A stretch of 64,000 nucleotides of DNA from Actinostola sp. cb2023 (lineage: Eukaryota > Cnidaria > Anthozoa > Actiniaria > Actinostolidae), in contig JAUJYZ010001079.1 of the NCBI GenBank assembly GCA_033675265.1, forward strand, positions 1-64,000. Direction: 5' to 3'. The position numbers and the translations under genes were made by a program. Of this stretch, positions 9,966-22,900 are shown piece after piece. Under the pieces are notes generated by a model. That model saw only the letters and a program-made list of their open reading frames with translations. It made no database searches and was not told the DNA's origin. Numbering within the stretch: position 1 is the stretch's first letter; the number at the start of each line of letters is the position of its first letter.

Positions 9966-12900
9966 ACGGTTTGGTATTTTTGAATGGACCATGAGGTATT
10001 GCTTAGTGTGGTATTCACGGTTTGGTATTTTTGAATGGACCATGAGGTATTGCTTAGTGTGGTATTCACGGTTTGGTATTTTTGAATGGACCATGAGGTA
10101 TTGCTTAGTGTGGTATTCACGGTTTGGTATTTTTGAATGGACCATGAGGTATTGCTTAGTGTGGTATTCACGGTTTGGTATTACTTAGTGTGGTATTCAC
10201 GGTTTGGTATTTTTGAATGGACCATTAGGTATTGCTTAGTGTGGTATTCACGGTTTGGTATTTTTGAATGGACCATGAGGTATTGTTTAGTGTGGTATTC
10301 ACGGTTTGGTATTTTTGAATGGACCATGTGGTATTGCTTAGTGTGGTATTCACGGTTTGGTATTTTTGAATGGACCATTAGGTATTGCTTAGTGTGGTAT
10401 TCACGGTGTGGTATTTTTGAATGGACCATGAGGTATTGCTTAGTGTGGTATTCACGGTTTGGTATTTTTGAATGGACCATGTGGTATTGCTTAGTGTGGT
10501 ATTCACGGTTTGGTATTTTTGAATGGACCATGAGGTATTGCTTAGTGTGGTATTCACGGTTTGGTATTTTTGAATGGACCATGAGGTATTACTTAGTGTG
10601 GTATTCACGGTATTTTGGTATTTTTGAATGGACCATGAGGTATTGCTTAGTGTGGTATTCACGGTTTGGTATTTTTGAATGGACCATGAGGTATTGCTTA
10701 GTGTGGTATTCACGGTTTGGTATTTTTGAATGGACCATGAGGTATTGCTTAGTGTGGTATTCACGGTTTGGTATTTTTGAATGGACCATGAGGTATTGCT
10801 TAGTGTGGTATTCACGGTTTGGTGGTATTGCTTAGTGTGGTATTCACGGTTTGGTATTTTTGAATGGACCATGAGGTATTGCTTAGTGTGGTATTCACGG
10901 TTTGGTATTTTTGAATGGACCATGAGGTATTGCTTAGTGTGGTATTCACGGTTTGGTATTTTTGAATGGACCATGAGGTATTGCTTAGTGTGGTATTCAC
11001 GGTTTGGTATTTTTGAATGGACCATGAGGTATTGCTTAGTGTGGTATTCACGGTTTTTGGTATTTTTGAATGGACCATGAGGTATTGCTTAGTGTGGTAT
11101 TCACGGTTTGGTATTTTTGAATGGACCATTAGGTATTGCTTAGTGTGGTATTCACGGTTTGGTATTTTTGAATGGACCATGAGGTATTACTTAGTGTGGT
11201 ATTCACGGTTTGGTATTTTTGAATGGACCATGAGGTATTGCTTAGTGTGGTATTCACGGTTTGGTATTTTTGAATGGACCATGAGGTATTGCTTAGTGTG
11301 GTATTCACGGTTTGGTATTTTTGAATGGACCATGAGGTATTGCTTAGTGTGGTATTCACGGTTTGGTATTTTTGAATGGACCATGAGGTATTGCTTAGTG
11401 TGGTATTCACGGTTTGGTATTTTTGAATGGACCATGAGGTATTGCTTAGTGTGGTATTCACGGTTTGGTATTTTTGAATGGACATGAGGTATTGCTTAGT
11501 GTGGTATTCACGGAGGTATTTTTTGACCTTAGTGTGGTATTCACGGTTTGGTATTTTTGAATGGACCATGAGGTATTGCTTAGTGTGGTATTCACGGTTT
11601 GGTATTCACGGTTTGGTTTTTGAATGGACCATGAGGTATTGCTTAGTGTGGTATTCACGGTTTGGTATTTTTGAATGGACCATGAGGTATTGCTTAGTGT
11701 GGTATTCACGGTTTGGTATTTTTGAATGGACCATGAGGTATTGCTTAGTGTGGTATTCACGGTTTGGTATTTTTGAATGGACCATGAGGTATTGCTTAGT
11801 GTGGTATTCACGGTTTGGTATTACTTAGTGTGGTATTTTTGGTATTTTTGAATGGACCATGAGGTATTGCTTAGTGTGGGTATTCACGGTTTGGTATTTT
11901 TGAATGGACCATGAGGTATTGCTTAGTGTGGTATTCACGGTTTGGTATTTTTGAATGGACCATGAGGTATTGCTTAGTGTGGTATTCACGGTTTGGTATT
12001 TTTGAATGGACCATGAGGTATTGCTTAGTGTGGTATTCACGGTTTGGTATTTTTGAATGGACCATGAGGTATTGCTTAGTGTGGTATTCACGGTTTGGTA
12101 TTTTTGAATGGACCATGAGGTATTGCTTAGTGTGGTATTCACGGTTTGGTATTTTTGAATGGACCATGTATTGCTTAGTGTCTTAGTGTGGTATTCACGG
12201 TTTGGTATTTTTGAATGGACCATGAGGTATTGCTTAGTGTGGTATTCACGGTTTGGTATTTTTGAATGGACCATGAGGTATTGCTTAGTGTGGTATTCAC
12301 GGTTTGGTATTTTTGAATGGACCATGAGGTATTGCTTAGTGTGGTATTCACGGTTTGGTATTTTTGAATGGACCATGAGGTATTGCTTAGTGTGGTATTC
12401 ACGGTTTGGTATTTTTGAATGGACCATGAGGTATTGCTTAGTGTGGTATTCACGGTTTGGTATTTTTGAATGGACCATGTGGTATTGCTTAGTGTCATGG
12501 GTATTCACGGTGTGGTATTTTTGAATGGACCATGAGGTATTGCTTAGTGTGGTATTCACGGTTTGGTATTTTTGAATGGACCATGAGGTATTGCTTAGTG
12601 TGGTATTCACGGTTTGGTATTTTTGAATGGACCATGAGGTATTGCTTAGTGTGGTATTCACGGTTTGGTATTTTTGAATGGACCATTAGGTATTGCTTAG
12701 TGTGGTATTCACGGTTTGGTATTTTTGAATGGACCATGAGGTATTGCCTAGTGTGGTATTCACGGTTTGGTATTTTTGAATGGACCATGAGGTATTGTTT
12801 AGTGTGGTATTCACGGTTTGGTATTACTTAGTGTGGTATTCACGGTTTGCTATTTTTGAATGGACCATGAGGTATTGCTTAGTGTGGTATTCACGGTTTG

Positions 12901-15591
12901 GTTTTTTTTGAATGGACCATGAGGTATTGTCACGGTGTGGTATTTTCACGGTTTGGTATTACTTAGTGTGGTATTCACGGTGTGGTATTTTTGAATGGAC
13001 CATGTGGTATTGCTTAGTGTGGTATTCACGGTTTGGTATTTTTGAATGGACCATGAGGTATTGCTTAGTGTGGTATTCACGGTTTGCTATTTTTGAATGG
13101 ACCATTAGGTATTGCTTAGTGTGGTATTCACGGTGTGGTATTTTTGAATGGACCATGAGGTATTGCTTAGTGTGGTATTCACGGTTTGGTATTTTTGAAT
13201 GGACCATGTGGTATTGCTTAGTGTGGTATTCACGGTTTGCTATTTTTGAATGGACCATTAGGTATTGCTTAGTGTGGTATTCACGGTGTGGTATTTTTGA
13301 ATGGACCATGAGGTATTACTTAGTGTGGTATTCACGGTTTGGTATTTTTGAATGGACCATGTATTGCTTAGTGTATTGCTTAGTGTGGTATTCACGGTTT
13401 GGTATTTTTGAATGGACCATGAGGTATTGTATTTTAGTGTGGTATTCACGGTTTGGTATTTTTGAATGGACCATGTGGTATTGCTTAGTGTGGTATTCAC
13501 GGTTTGGTATTTTTGAATGGACCATTAGGTATTGCTTAGTGTGGTATTCACGGTTTGGTATTTTTGAATGGACCATGAGGTATTGCTTAGTGTGGTATTC
13601 ACGGTTTGGTATTTTTGAATGGACCATTAGGTATTGCTTAGTGTGGTATTCACGGTTTGGTATTTTTGAATGGACCATGAGGTATTACTTAGTGTGGTAT
13701 TCACGGTTTGGTATTTTTGAATGGACCATGAGGTATTGCTTAGTGTGGTATTCACGGTTTGGTATTTTTGAATGGACCATGAGGTATTGCTTAGTCGGTG
13801 GTATTCACGGTTTGGTATTTTTGAATGGACCATTAGGTATTGCTTAGTGTGGTATTCACGGTTTGGTATTTTTGAATGGACCATGAGGTATTACTTAGTG
13901 TGGTATTCACGGTTTGGTATTTTTGAATGGACCATGAGGTATTGCTTAGTGTGGTATTCACGGTTTGGTATTTTTGAATGGACCATGAGGTATTGCTTAG
14001 TGTGGTATTCACGGTTTGGTATTTTTGAATGGACCATGAGGTATTACTTAGTGTGGTATTCACGGTTTGGTATTTTTGAATGGACCATGAGGTATTGCTT
14101 AGTGTGGTATTCACGGTTTGGTATTTTTGAATGGACCATGAGGTATTGCTTAGTGTGGTATTCACGGTTTGGTATTTTTGAATGGACCATGAGGTATTGC
14201 TTAGTGTGGTATTCACGGTTTGGTATTTTTGAATGGACCATGAGGTATTGTTTAGTGTGGTATTCACGGTTTGGTATTTTTGAATGGACCATGAGGTATT
14301 GCTTAGTGTGGTATTCACGGTTTGGTATTTTTGAATGGACCATGAGGTATTGTTTAGTGTGGTATTCACGGTTTGGTATTTTTGAATGGACCATGAGGTA
14401 TTGCTTAGTGTGGTATTCACGGTTTGGTATTTTTGAATGGACCATGAGGTATTGCTTAGTGTGGTATTCACGGTTTGGTATTACTTAGTGTGGTATTCAC
14501 GGTGTGGTATTTTTGAATGGACCATGTGGTATTGCTTAGTGTCATGGGTATTCACGGTGTGGTATTTTTGAATGGACCATGAGGTATTGCTTAGTGTGGT
14601 ATTCACGGTTTGGTATTTTTGAATGGACCATGAGGTATTGCTTAGTGTGGTATTCACGGTTTGGTATTTTTGAATGGACCATGAGGTATTGCTTAGTGTG
14701 GTATTCACGGTTTGGTATTTTTGAATGGACCATGAGGTATTGCTTAGTGTGGTATTCACGGTTTCAGTATTTTTGAATGGACCATTAGGTATTGCTTAGT
14801 GTGGTATTCACGGTTTGGTATTTTTGAATGGACCATGAGGTATTGCCTAGTGTGGTATTCACGGTTTGGTATTTTTGAATGGACCATGAGGTATTGTTTA
14901 GTGTGGTATTCACGGTTTGGTATTACTTAGTGTGGTATTCACGGTTTGGTATTTTTGAATGGACCATGAGGTATTGCTTAGTGTGGTATTCACGGTTTGG
15001 TATTTTTGAATGGACCATGAGGTATTGTTTAGTGTGGTATTCACGGTTTGGTATTACTTAGTGTGGTATTCACGGTGTGGTATTTTTGAATGGACCATGT
15101 GGTATTGCTTAGTGTGGTATTCACGGTTTGGTATTTTTGAATGGACCATGAGGTATTGCTTAGTGTGGTATTCACGGTTTGGTATTTTTTGAATGGACCA
15201 TGAGGTATTGCTTAGTGTGGTATTTACGGTTTGGTAATTTTGAATGAACCATGAGGTATTGCTTAGTGTGGTATTCACGGTTTGGTATTTTTGAATGGAC
15301 CATGAGGTATTGCTTAGTGTGGTATTCACGGTTTGGTATTTTTGAATGGACCATTAGGTATTGCTTAGTGTGGTATTCACGGTTTGGTATTTTTGAATGG
15401 ACCATGAGGTATTGCTTAGTGTGGTATTCACGGTTTGGTATTTTTGAATGGACCATGAGGTATTGCTTAGTGTGGTATTCACGGTTTGGTATTTTTGAAT
15501 GGACCATGAGGTATTGCTTAGTGTGGTATTCACGGTTTGGTATTTTTGAATGAACCATGTGGTATTGCTTATTGTGGTATTCACGGTTTGG
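9966..15591. repeat. 51-bp satellite array (~110 units)
   Basis: The unit reads GGTATTGCTTAGTGT, GGTATTCACGGTTT, then GGTATTTTTGAATGGACCATGA (given here in three parts), so the word GGTATT occurs three times per unit. Because 51 = 3 x 17 and the consensus lacks stops in several frames on both strands, very long apparent reading frames arise (a 17-residue repeat). I regard these as artefacts. Many short units, such as GGTATTACTTAG, look like slippage deletions between GGTATT words. The array ends abruptly in unique sequence (CAACTCGCCAACGACAGG). Confidence 0.96.
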
Positions 15592-15956
15592 CAACTCGCC
15601 AACGACAGGTCGACTACGTCTCGTGTTCGTACTGATCTGCTCTCGAATTCTCCCAAACGTACCTCGGTTTTCATGAGAGCATGAAAACACGGAAGACGTA
15701 CTTCATTTCTTAAGGGAATCAATCATCAAAAATAAGGGTAAGACCATTGATATACATAATAAAAAGAAGCTAAGGGGCCAAAGGAATGCTGCCTTGTGGT
15801 ACTAGACAATAGATATTTTTACCGATACGGCGGCCATCTTGAATTATGGAGAAATTATGGGATGCCCAGGGTGCAAGCTAGTAACCATTTGGCAAGATTT
15901 GGCATGGAAAAAAAACTACGAAAACCTCATTAATTTAAAGCAATGAATTTGTACAC
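15592..15956. other. Unassigned stretch between satellite and composite repeat
   Basis: No convincing exon. A minus-strand open frame starts here but is mostly the antisense of the satellite. Around 15829-15848, CGGCGGCCATCTTGAATT echoes the GGCGGCCAT palindromes seen elsewhere. Confidence 0.45.
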
Positions 15957-16125
15957 AATATTTCATAGAGATATGGATTTTAATATCAATCCAGTACTAG
16001 TACTGCAAAGGGTTTAGAGATCTTTATAATTAGAACTTAGAACGAAGTGAGTTGATACACGCAGTGAAGAGAAAAAAGCAATTACGTCAGTTGTGAGGTT
16101 TTTACACTGAGGTATTAGGGACCTC

Positions 16126-16200
16126 AAGCATCGAGGACGGGGACATGAGGACGACGAAGTTCGAATAAAGTGTTTTGTTGTCTATTGTCCTCGATGCTTA
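16126..16200. mobile_element. 75-bp MITE with AAGCATCGAGGAC ends
   Basis: Perfect inverted ends, AAGCATCGAGGAC and GTCCTCGATGCTT. It is an internally deleted relative of 3059-3262. Between the ends is CGAATAAAGTGTTTTGTTG. Confidence 0.8.
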
Positions 16201-16264
16201 AGGCCCCTTGTTTGTATCATTGAACGGCTCTGGTGATTATTATAATGAATGAATGGAATATGTT

Positions 16265-16482
16265 TACAGCATGGACACTCGAATCGTGAACACTTACGTT
16301 TTTTCCAACACACATATATAAATTATTGATTGAGCAAATTGATCAGAAAAAATGATTTATTTTGATCACAAAGTGTATTTAAACTCAATGCTCCATTTGA
16401 GAGGCTATGAGGCAATAGAATGTTCTGAAAAAAAAGTACGAAAAAAACTCGAAGTGTTCACGGTTCGAGTGTCCAGACTGTA
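16265..16482. mobile_element. 214-bp MITE with TA target duplication
   Basis: The element 16267-16480 has inverted ends (CAGCATGGACACTCGAATCG and CGGTTCGAGTGTCCAGACTG) and is flanked by TA on both sides. The matching site in composite copy A (GTTTAATTAC at 3731-3740) lacks it, so the filled and empty sites define the element exactly. This fits a Tc1/mariner-like TA insertion. There is no coding capacity. Confidence 0.88.
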
Positions 16483-16976
16483 ATTACGACACATGGCTTC
16501 GCTTCAGAGAAACAATAGAGCTAATTACAAAATTAAATAACTTGATCTTGTTAGAATTTATGAAATGAGCTCCATTTGCAAATTGATCCAACTTCAGGCT
16601 CCGGTTGCACGAAAGGTGAATAGCGCTGTCCACAGGATAAGACTTACCTAACGGATAAAACTGATGCAGTTATCCAATGCATTTTATCCGGTGGATAGGA
16701 GTTATCTGGTGGATTCTTGGTTAACGACGGACATGTTGATTGAACAAACAATAGACACTAATGAGCAATCTTTTGTTGAAGCTCATCCAAGATGGCCGCC
16801 GTGACGTGTATTGCAAACGGGAAGCTACAATTAACGTGAAAGGCCTATATATTGTTGTCGTTGTTGTTTGACGATGCAAAGTTTGAAGTTTCAAGTCTCA
16901 AGTTTCAAGTTCTTTATTTTCACTTATTTAGTTACAGTATAAACAGTATATATAGTCAATGAAAGCTAAAACAAAT

Positions 16977-19900
16977 AAACTAAATAAAGAGTTGTATCTG
17001 TGACATGGCTAGTGCGTAATGGTCAAGACAGCAGCGGCTTTCGAGTTGACCACTACCTACTACAATAAACTAAATAAAGAGTTGTATCTGTGACATGGCT
17101 AGTGCGTAATGGTCAAGTTAGCAGAGGCTTTCGAGTTGACCACTACCTACTACAATAAACTAAATAAGGAGTTGTATCTGTGACATGGCTAGTGCGTAAT
17201 GGTCAAGGTAACAAAGGCTTTCGAGTTGACCACTACCTACTACAATAAACTAAATCAAGAGTTGTATCTGTGACATGGCTAGTGCGTAATGGTCAAGGTA
17301 ACAAAGGCTTTCGAGTTGACCACTACCTACTACAATAAACTAAATAAGGAGTTGTATCTGTGACATGGCTAGTGCGTAATGGTCAAGTTAGCAAAGGCTT
17401 TCGAGTTGACCACTACCTACTACAATAAACTAAATAAGGAGTTGTATCTGTGACATGGCTAGTGCGTAATGGTCAAGGTAGCAGAGGCTTTCGAGTTGAC
17501 CACTACCTACTACAATAAACTAAATTTAGTAGTTGTATCTGTGACATGGCTAGTGCGTAATGGTCAAGGTAGCATAGGCTTTCGAGTTGACCACTACCTA
17601 CTACAATAAACTAAATAAGGAGTTGTATCTGTGACATGGCTAGTGCGTAATGGTCAAGGTAGCAGAGGCTTTCGAGTTGACCACTACCTACTACAATAAA
17701 CTAAATAAAGAGTTGTATCTGTGACATGGCTAGTGCGTAATGGTCAAGGTAGCAGAGGCTTTCGAGTTGACCACTACCTACTACAATAAACTAAATCAAG
17801 AGTTGTATCTGTGACATGGCTAGTGCGTAATGGTCAAGACAGCAGAGGCTTTCGAGTTGACCACTACCTACTACAATAAACTAAATAAGGAGTTGTATCT
17901 GTGACATGGCTAGTGCGTAATGGTCAAGACAGCAGAGGCTTTCGAGTTGACCACTACCTACCACAATAAACTAAATAAGGAGTTGTATCTGTGACATGGC
18001 TAGTGCGTAATGGTCAAGGTAACAAAGGCTTTCGAGTTGACCACTACCTACTACAATAAACTAAATCAAGAGTTGTATCTGTGACATGGCTAGTGCGTAA
18101 TGGTCAAGTTAGCAAAGGCTTTCGAGTTGACCACTACCTACCACAATAAACTAAATAAGGAGTTGTATCTGTGACATGGCTAGTGCGTAATGGTCAAGTT
18201 AGCAAAGGCTTTCGAGTTGACCACTACCTACTACAATAAACTAAATAAGGAGTTGTATCTGTGACATGGCTAGTGCGTAATGGTCAAGGTAGCAGAGGCT
18301 TTCGAGTTGACCACTACCTACTACAATAAACTAAATTTAGTAGTTGTATCTGTGACATGGCTAGTGCGTAATGGTCAAGGTAACAAAGGCTTTCGAGTTG
18401 ACCACTACCTACTACAATAAACTAAATCAAGAGTTGTATCTGTGACATGGCTAGTGCGTAATGGTCAAGGTAACAAAGGCTTTCGAGTTGACCACTACCT
18501 ACTACAATAAACTAAATCAAGAGTTGTATCTGTGACATGACTAGTGCGTAATGGTCAAGACCGCAGCGGCTTTCGAGTTGACCACTACCTACTACAATAA
18601 ACTAAATAAAGAGTTGTATCTGTGACATGGCTAGTGCGTAATGGTCAAGGTAGCAAAGGCTTTCGAGTTGACCACTACCTACTACAATAAACTAAATAAA
18701 GAGTTGTATCTGTGACATGGCTAGTGCGTAATGGTCAAGGTAGCAAAGGCTTTCGAGTTGACCACTACCTACTACAATAAACTAAATAAAGAGTTGTATC
18801 TGTGACATGGTTAGTGCGTAATGGTCAAGACAGCAAAGGCTTTCGAGTTGACCACTACCTACTACAATAAACTAAATTTAGGAGTTGTATATGTGACATG
18901 GCTAGTGCGTAATGGTCAAGGTAACAAAGGCTTTCGAGTTGACCACTACCTACTACAATAAACTAAATAAGGAGTTGTATCTGTGACATGGCTAGTGCGT
19001 AATGGTCAAGTTAGCAGCGGCTTTCGAGTTGACCACTACCTACTACAATAAACTAAATTTAGGAGTTGTATCTGTGACATGGCTAGTGCGTAATGGTCAA
19101 GACAGCAGAGGCTTTCGAGTTGACCACTACCTACTACAATAAACTAAATTTAGGAGTTGTATCTGTGACATGGCTAGTGCGTAATGGTCAAGACAGCAGA
19201 GGCTTTCGAGTTGACCACTACCTACTACAATAAACTAAATAAAGAGTTGTATCTGTGACATGGCTAGTGCGTAATGGTCAAGGTAGCAGAGGATTTCGAG
19301 TTGACCACTACCTACTACAATAAACTAAATAAAGAGTTGTATCTGTGACATGGCTAGTGCGTAATGGTCAAGGTAGCAAAGGCTTTCGAGTTGACCACTA
19401 CCTACTACAATAAACTAAATTTAGGAGTTGTATCTGTGACATGGCTAGTGCGTAATGGTCAAGTTAGCAAAGGCTTTCGAGTTGACCACTACCTACTACA
19501 ATAAACTAAATAAGGAGTTGTATCTGTGACATGGCTAGTGCGTAATGGTCAAGACAGCAGAGGCTTTCGAGTTGACCACTACCTACTACAATAAACTAAA
19601 TAAAGAGTTGTATCTGTGACATGGCTAGTGCGTAATGGTCAAGGTAGCAGAGGCTTTCGAGTTGACCACTACCTACTACAATAAACTAAATAAAGAGTTG
19701 TATCTGTGACATGGCTAGTGCGTAATGGTCAAGGTAGCAAAGGCTTTCGAGTTGACCACTACCTACTACAATAAACTAAATTTAGGAGTTGTATCTGTGA
19801 CATGGCTAGTGCGTAATGGTCAAGTTAGCAAAGGCTTTCGAGTTGACCACTACCTACTACAATAAACTAAATAAGGAGTTGTATCTGTGACATGGCTAGT

Positions 19901-22900
19901 GCGTAATGGTCAAGGTAGCAAAGGCTTTCGAGTTGACCACTACCTACTACAATAAACTAAATCAAGAGTTGTATCTGTGACATGGCTAGTGCGTAATGGT
20001 CAAGGTAGCAGAGGCTTTCGAGTTGACCACTACCTACTACAATAAACTAAATAAAGAGTTGTATCTGTGACATGGCTAGTGCGTAATGGTCAAGGTAGCA
20101 AAGGCTTTCGAGTTGACCACTACCTACTACAATAAACTAAATTTAGGAGTTGTATCTGTGACATGGCTAGTGCGTAATGGTCAAGTTAGCAAAGGCTTTC
20201 GAGTTGAGCACTACCTACTACAATAAACTAAATAAGGAGTTGTATCTGTGACATGGCTGGTGCGTAATGGTCAAGACCGCAGCGGCTTTCGAGTTGACCA
20301 CTACCTACTACAATAAACTAAATAAGGAGTTGTATCTGTGACATGGCTAGTGCGTAATGGTCAAGTTAGCAGCGGCTTTCGAGTTGACCACTACCTACTA
20401 CAATAAACTAAATTTAGGAGTTGTATCTGTGACATGGCTAGTGCGTAATGGTCAAGACAGCAGAGGCTTTCGAGTTGACCACTACCTACTACAATAAACT
20501 AAATTTAGGAGTTGTATCTGTGACATGGCTAGTGCGTAATGGTCAAGTTAGCAAAGGCTTTCGAGTTGACCACTACCTACTACAATAAACTAAATAAAGA
20601 GTTGTATATGTGACATGGCTAGTGCGTAATGGTCAAGTTAGCAGCGGCTTTCGAGTTGACCACTACCTACTACAATAAACTAAATAAAGAGTTGTATCTG
20701 TGACATGGCTAGTGCGTAATGGTCAAGGTAGCAGCGGCTTTCGAGTTGACCACTACCTACTACAATAAACTAAATTTAGGAGTTGTATCTGTGACATGGC
20801 TAGTGCGTAATGGTCAAGACAGCAGAGGCTTTCGAGCTGACCACTACCTACCACAATAAACTAAATTTAGGAGTTGTATCTGTGACATGGCTAGTGCGTA
20901 ATGGTCAAGTTAGCAAAGGCTTTCGAGTTGACACACTACCTACTACAATAAACTAAATAAAGAGTTGTATCTGTGACATGGCTAGTGCGTAATGGTCAAG
21001 TTAGCAAAGGCTTTCGAGTTGACCACTACCTACTACAATATAAACTAAATAAAGAGTTGTATCTGTGACATGGCTAGTGCGTAATGGTCAAGTTAGCAAA
21101 GGCTTTCGAGTTGACCACTACCTACTACAATAAACTAAATAAAGAGTTGTATATGTGACATGGCTAGTGCGTAATGGTCAAGGTAACAAAGGCTTTCGAG
21201 TTGACCACTACCTACTACAATAAACTAAATAAAGAGTTGTATCTGTGACATGGCTAGTGCGTAATGGTCAAGGTAACAAAGGCTTTCGAGTTGACCACTA
21301 CCTACTACAATAAACTAAATAAAGAGTTGTATATGTGACATGGCTAGTGCGTAATGGTCAAGGTAACAAAGGCTTTCGAGTTGACCACTACCTACTACAA
21401 TAAACTAAATAAAGAGTTGTATATGTGACATGGCTAGTGCGTAATGGTCAAGGTAACAAAGGCTTTCGAGTTGACCACTACCTACTACAATAAACTAAAT
21501 AAAGAGTTGTATCTGTGACATGGCTAGTGCGTAATGGTCAAGGTAGCAGAGGCTTTCGAGTTGACCACTACCTACTACAATAAACTAAATAAAGAGTTGT
21601 ATCTGTGACATGGCTAGTGCGTAATGGTCAAGGTAGCAAAGGCTTTCGAGTTGACCACTACCTACTACAATAAACTAAATAAAGAGTTGTATCTGTGACA
21701 TGGCTAGTGCGTAATGGTCAAGGTAGCAAAGGCTTTCGAGTTGACCACTACCTACTACAATAAACTAAATAAAGAGTTGTATCTGTGACATGGCTAGTGC
21801 GTAATGGTCAAGGTAGCAGAGGCTTTCGAGTTGACCACTACCTACTACAATAAACTAAATAAAGAGTTGTATCTGTGACATGGCTAGTACGTAATGGTCA
21901 AGGTAGCAGAGGCTTTCGAGTTGACCACTACCTACTACAATAAACTAAATAAAGAGTTGTATCTGTGACATGGCTAGTGCGTAATGGTCAAGTTAGCAAA
22001 GGCTTTCGAGTTGACCACTACCTACTACAATAAACTAAATAAGGAGTTGTATCTGTGACATGGCTAGTGCGTAATGGTCAAGGTAGCAAAGGCTTTCGAG
22101 TTGACCACTACCTACTACAATAAACTAAATAAGGAGTTGTATATGTGACATGGCTAGTGCGTAATGGTCAAGTTAGCAAAGGCTTTCGAGTTGACCACTA
22201 CCTACTACAATAAACTAAATAAAGAGTTGTATCTGTGACATGGCTAGTGCGTAATGGTCAAGGTAGCAAAGGCTTTCGAGTTGACCACTACCTACTACAA
22301 TAAACTAAATTTAGTAGTTGTATCTGTGACATGGCTAGTGCGTAATGGTCAAGGTAGCAAAGGCTTTCGAGTTGACCACTACCTACTACAATAAACTAAA
22401 TAAGGAGTTGTATATGTGACATGGCTAGTGCGTAATGGTCAAGTTAGCCGAGGCTTTCGAGTTGACCACTACCTACTACAATAAACTAAATAAAGAGTTG
22501 TATCTGTGACATGGCTAGTGCGTAATGGTCAAGGTAGCAAAGGCTTTCGAGTTGACCACTACCTACTACAATAAACTAAATAAAGAGTTGTATCTGTGAC
22601 ATGGCTAGTGCGTAATGGTCAAGGTAGCAAAGGCTTTCGAGTTGACCACTACCTACTACAATAAACTAAATAAAGAGTTGTATCTGTGACATGGCTAGTG
22701 CGTAATGGTCAAGGTAGCAGAGGCTTTCGAGTTGACCACTACCTACTACAATAAACTAAATAAAGAGTTGTATCTGTGACATGGCTAGTACGTAATGGTC
22801 AAGGTAGCAGAGGCTTTCGAGTTGACCACTACCTACTACAATAAACTAAATAAAGAGTTGTATCTGTGACATGGCTAGTGCGTAATGGTCAAGTTAGCAA

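Larger units (their letters stand above)
15957..16976. repeat. Composite repeat family, copy B, left part
   Basis: Colinear with 2904-4270 apart from missing middle sequence and two MITE differences. It runs from the AATTCATAGAGATATGGATT module through GTTGTTTGACGATGCAAAG to TTAGTTACAGTATAAACAG, then directly into the first 90-bp unit. Its right flank is displaced to 27612-27700 by the satellite. Confidence 0.85.

Noticed and set aside
9936..15722. Long open frames of 60-311 codons on both strands with a 17-residue repeat (MRYCLVWYSRFGIFEWT and antisense versions)
   Set aside because: They are produced by a stop-free 51-bp satellite. Frames exist in several registers on both strands and break at random indels; no start context, splice sites or domain supports a gene.
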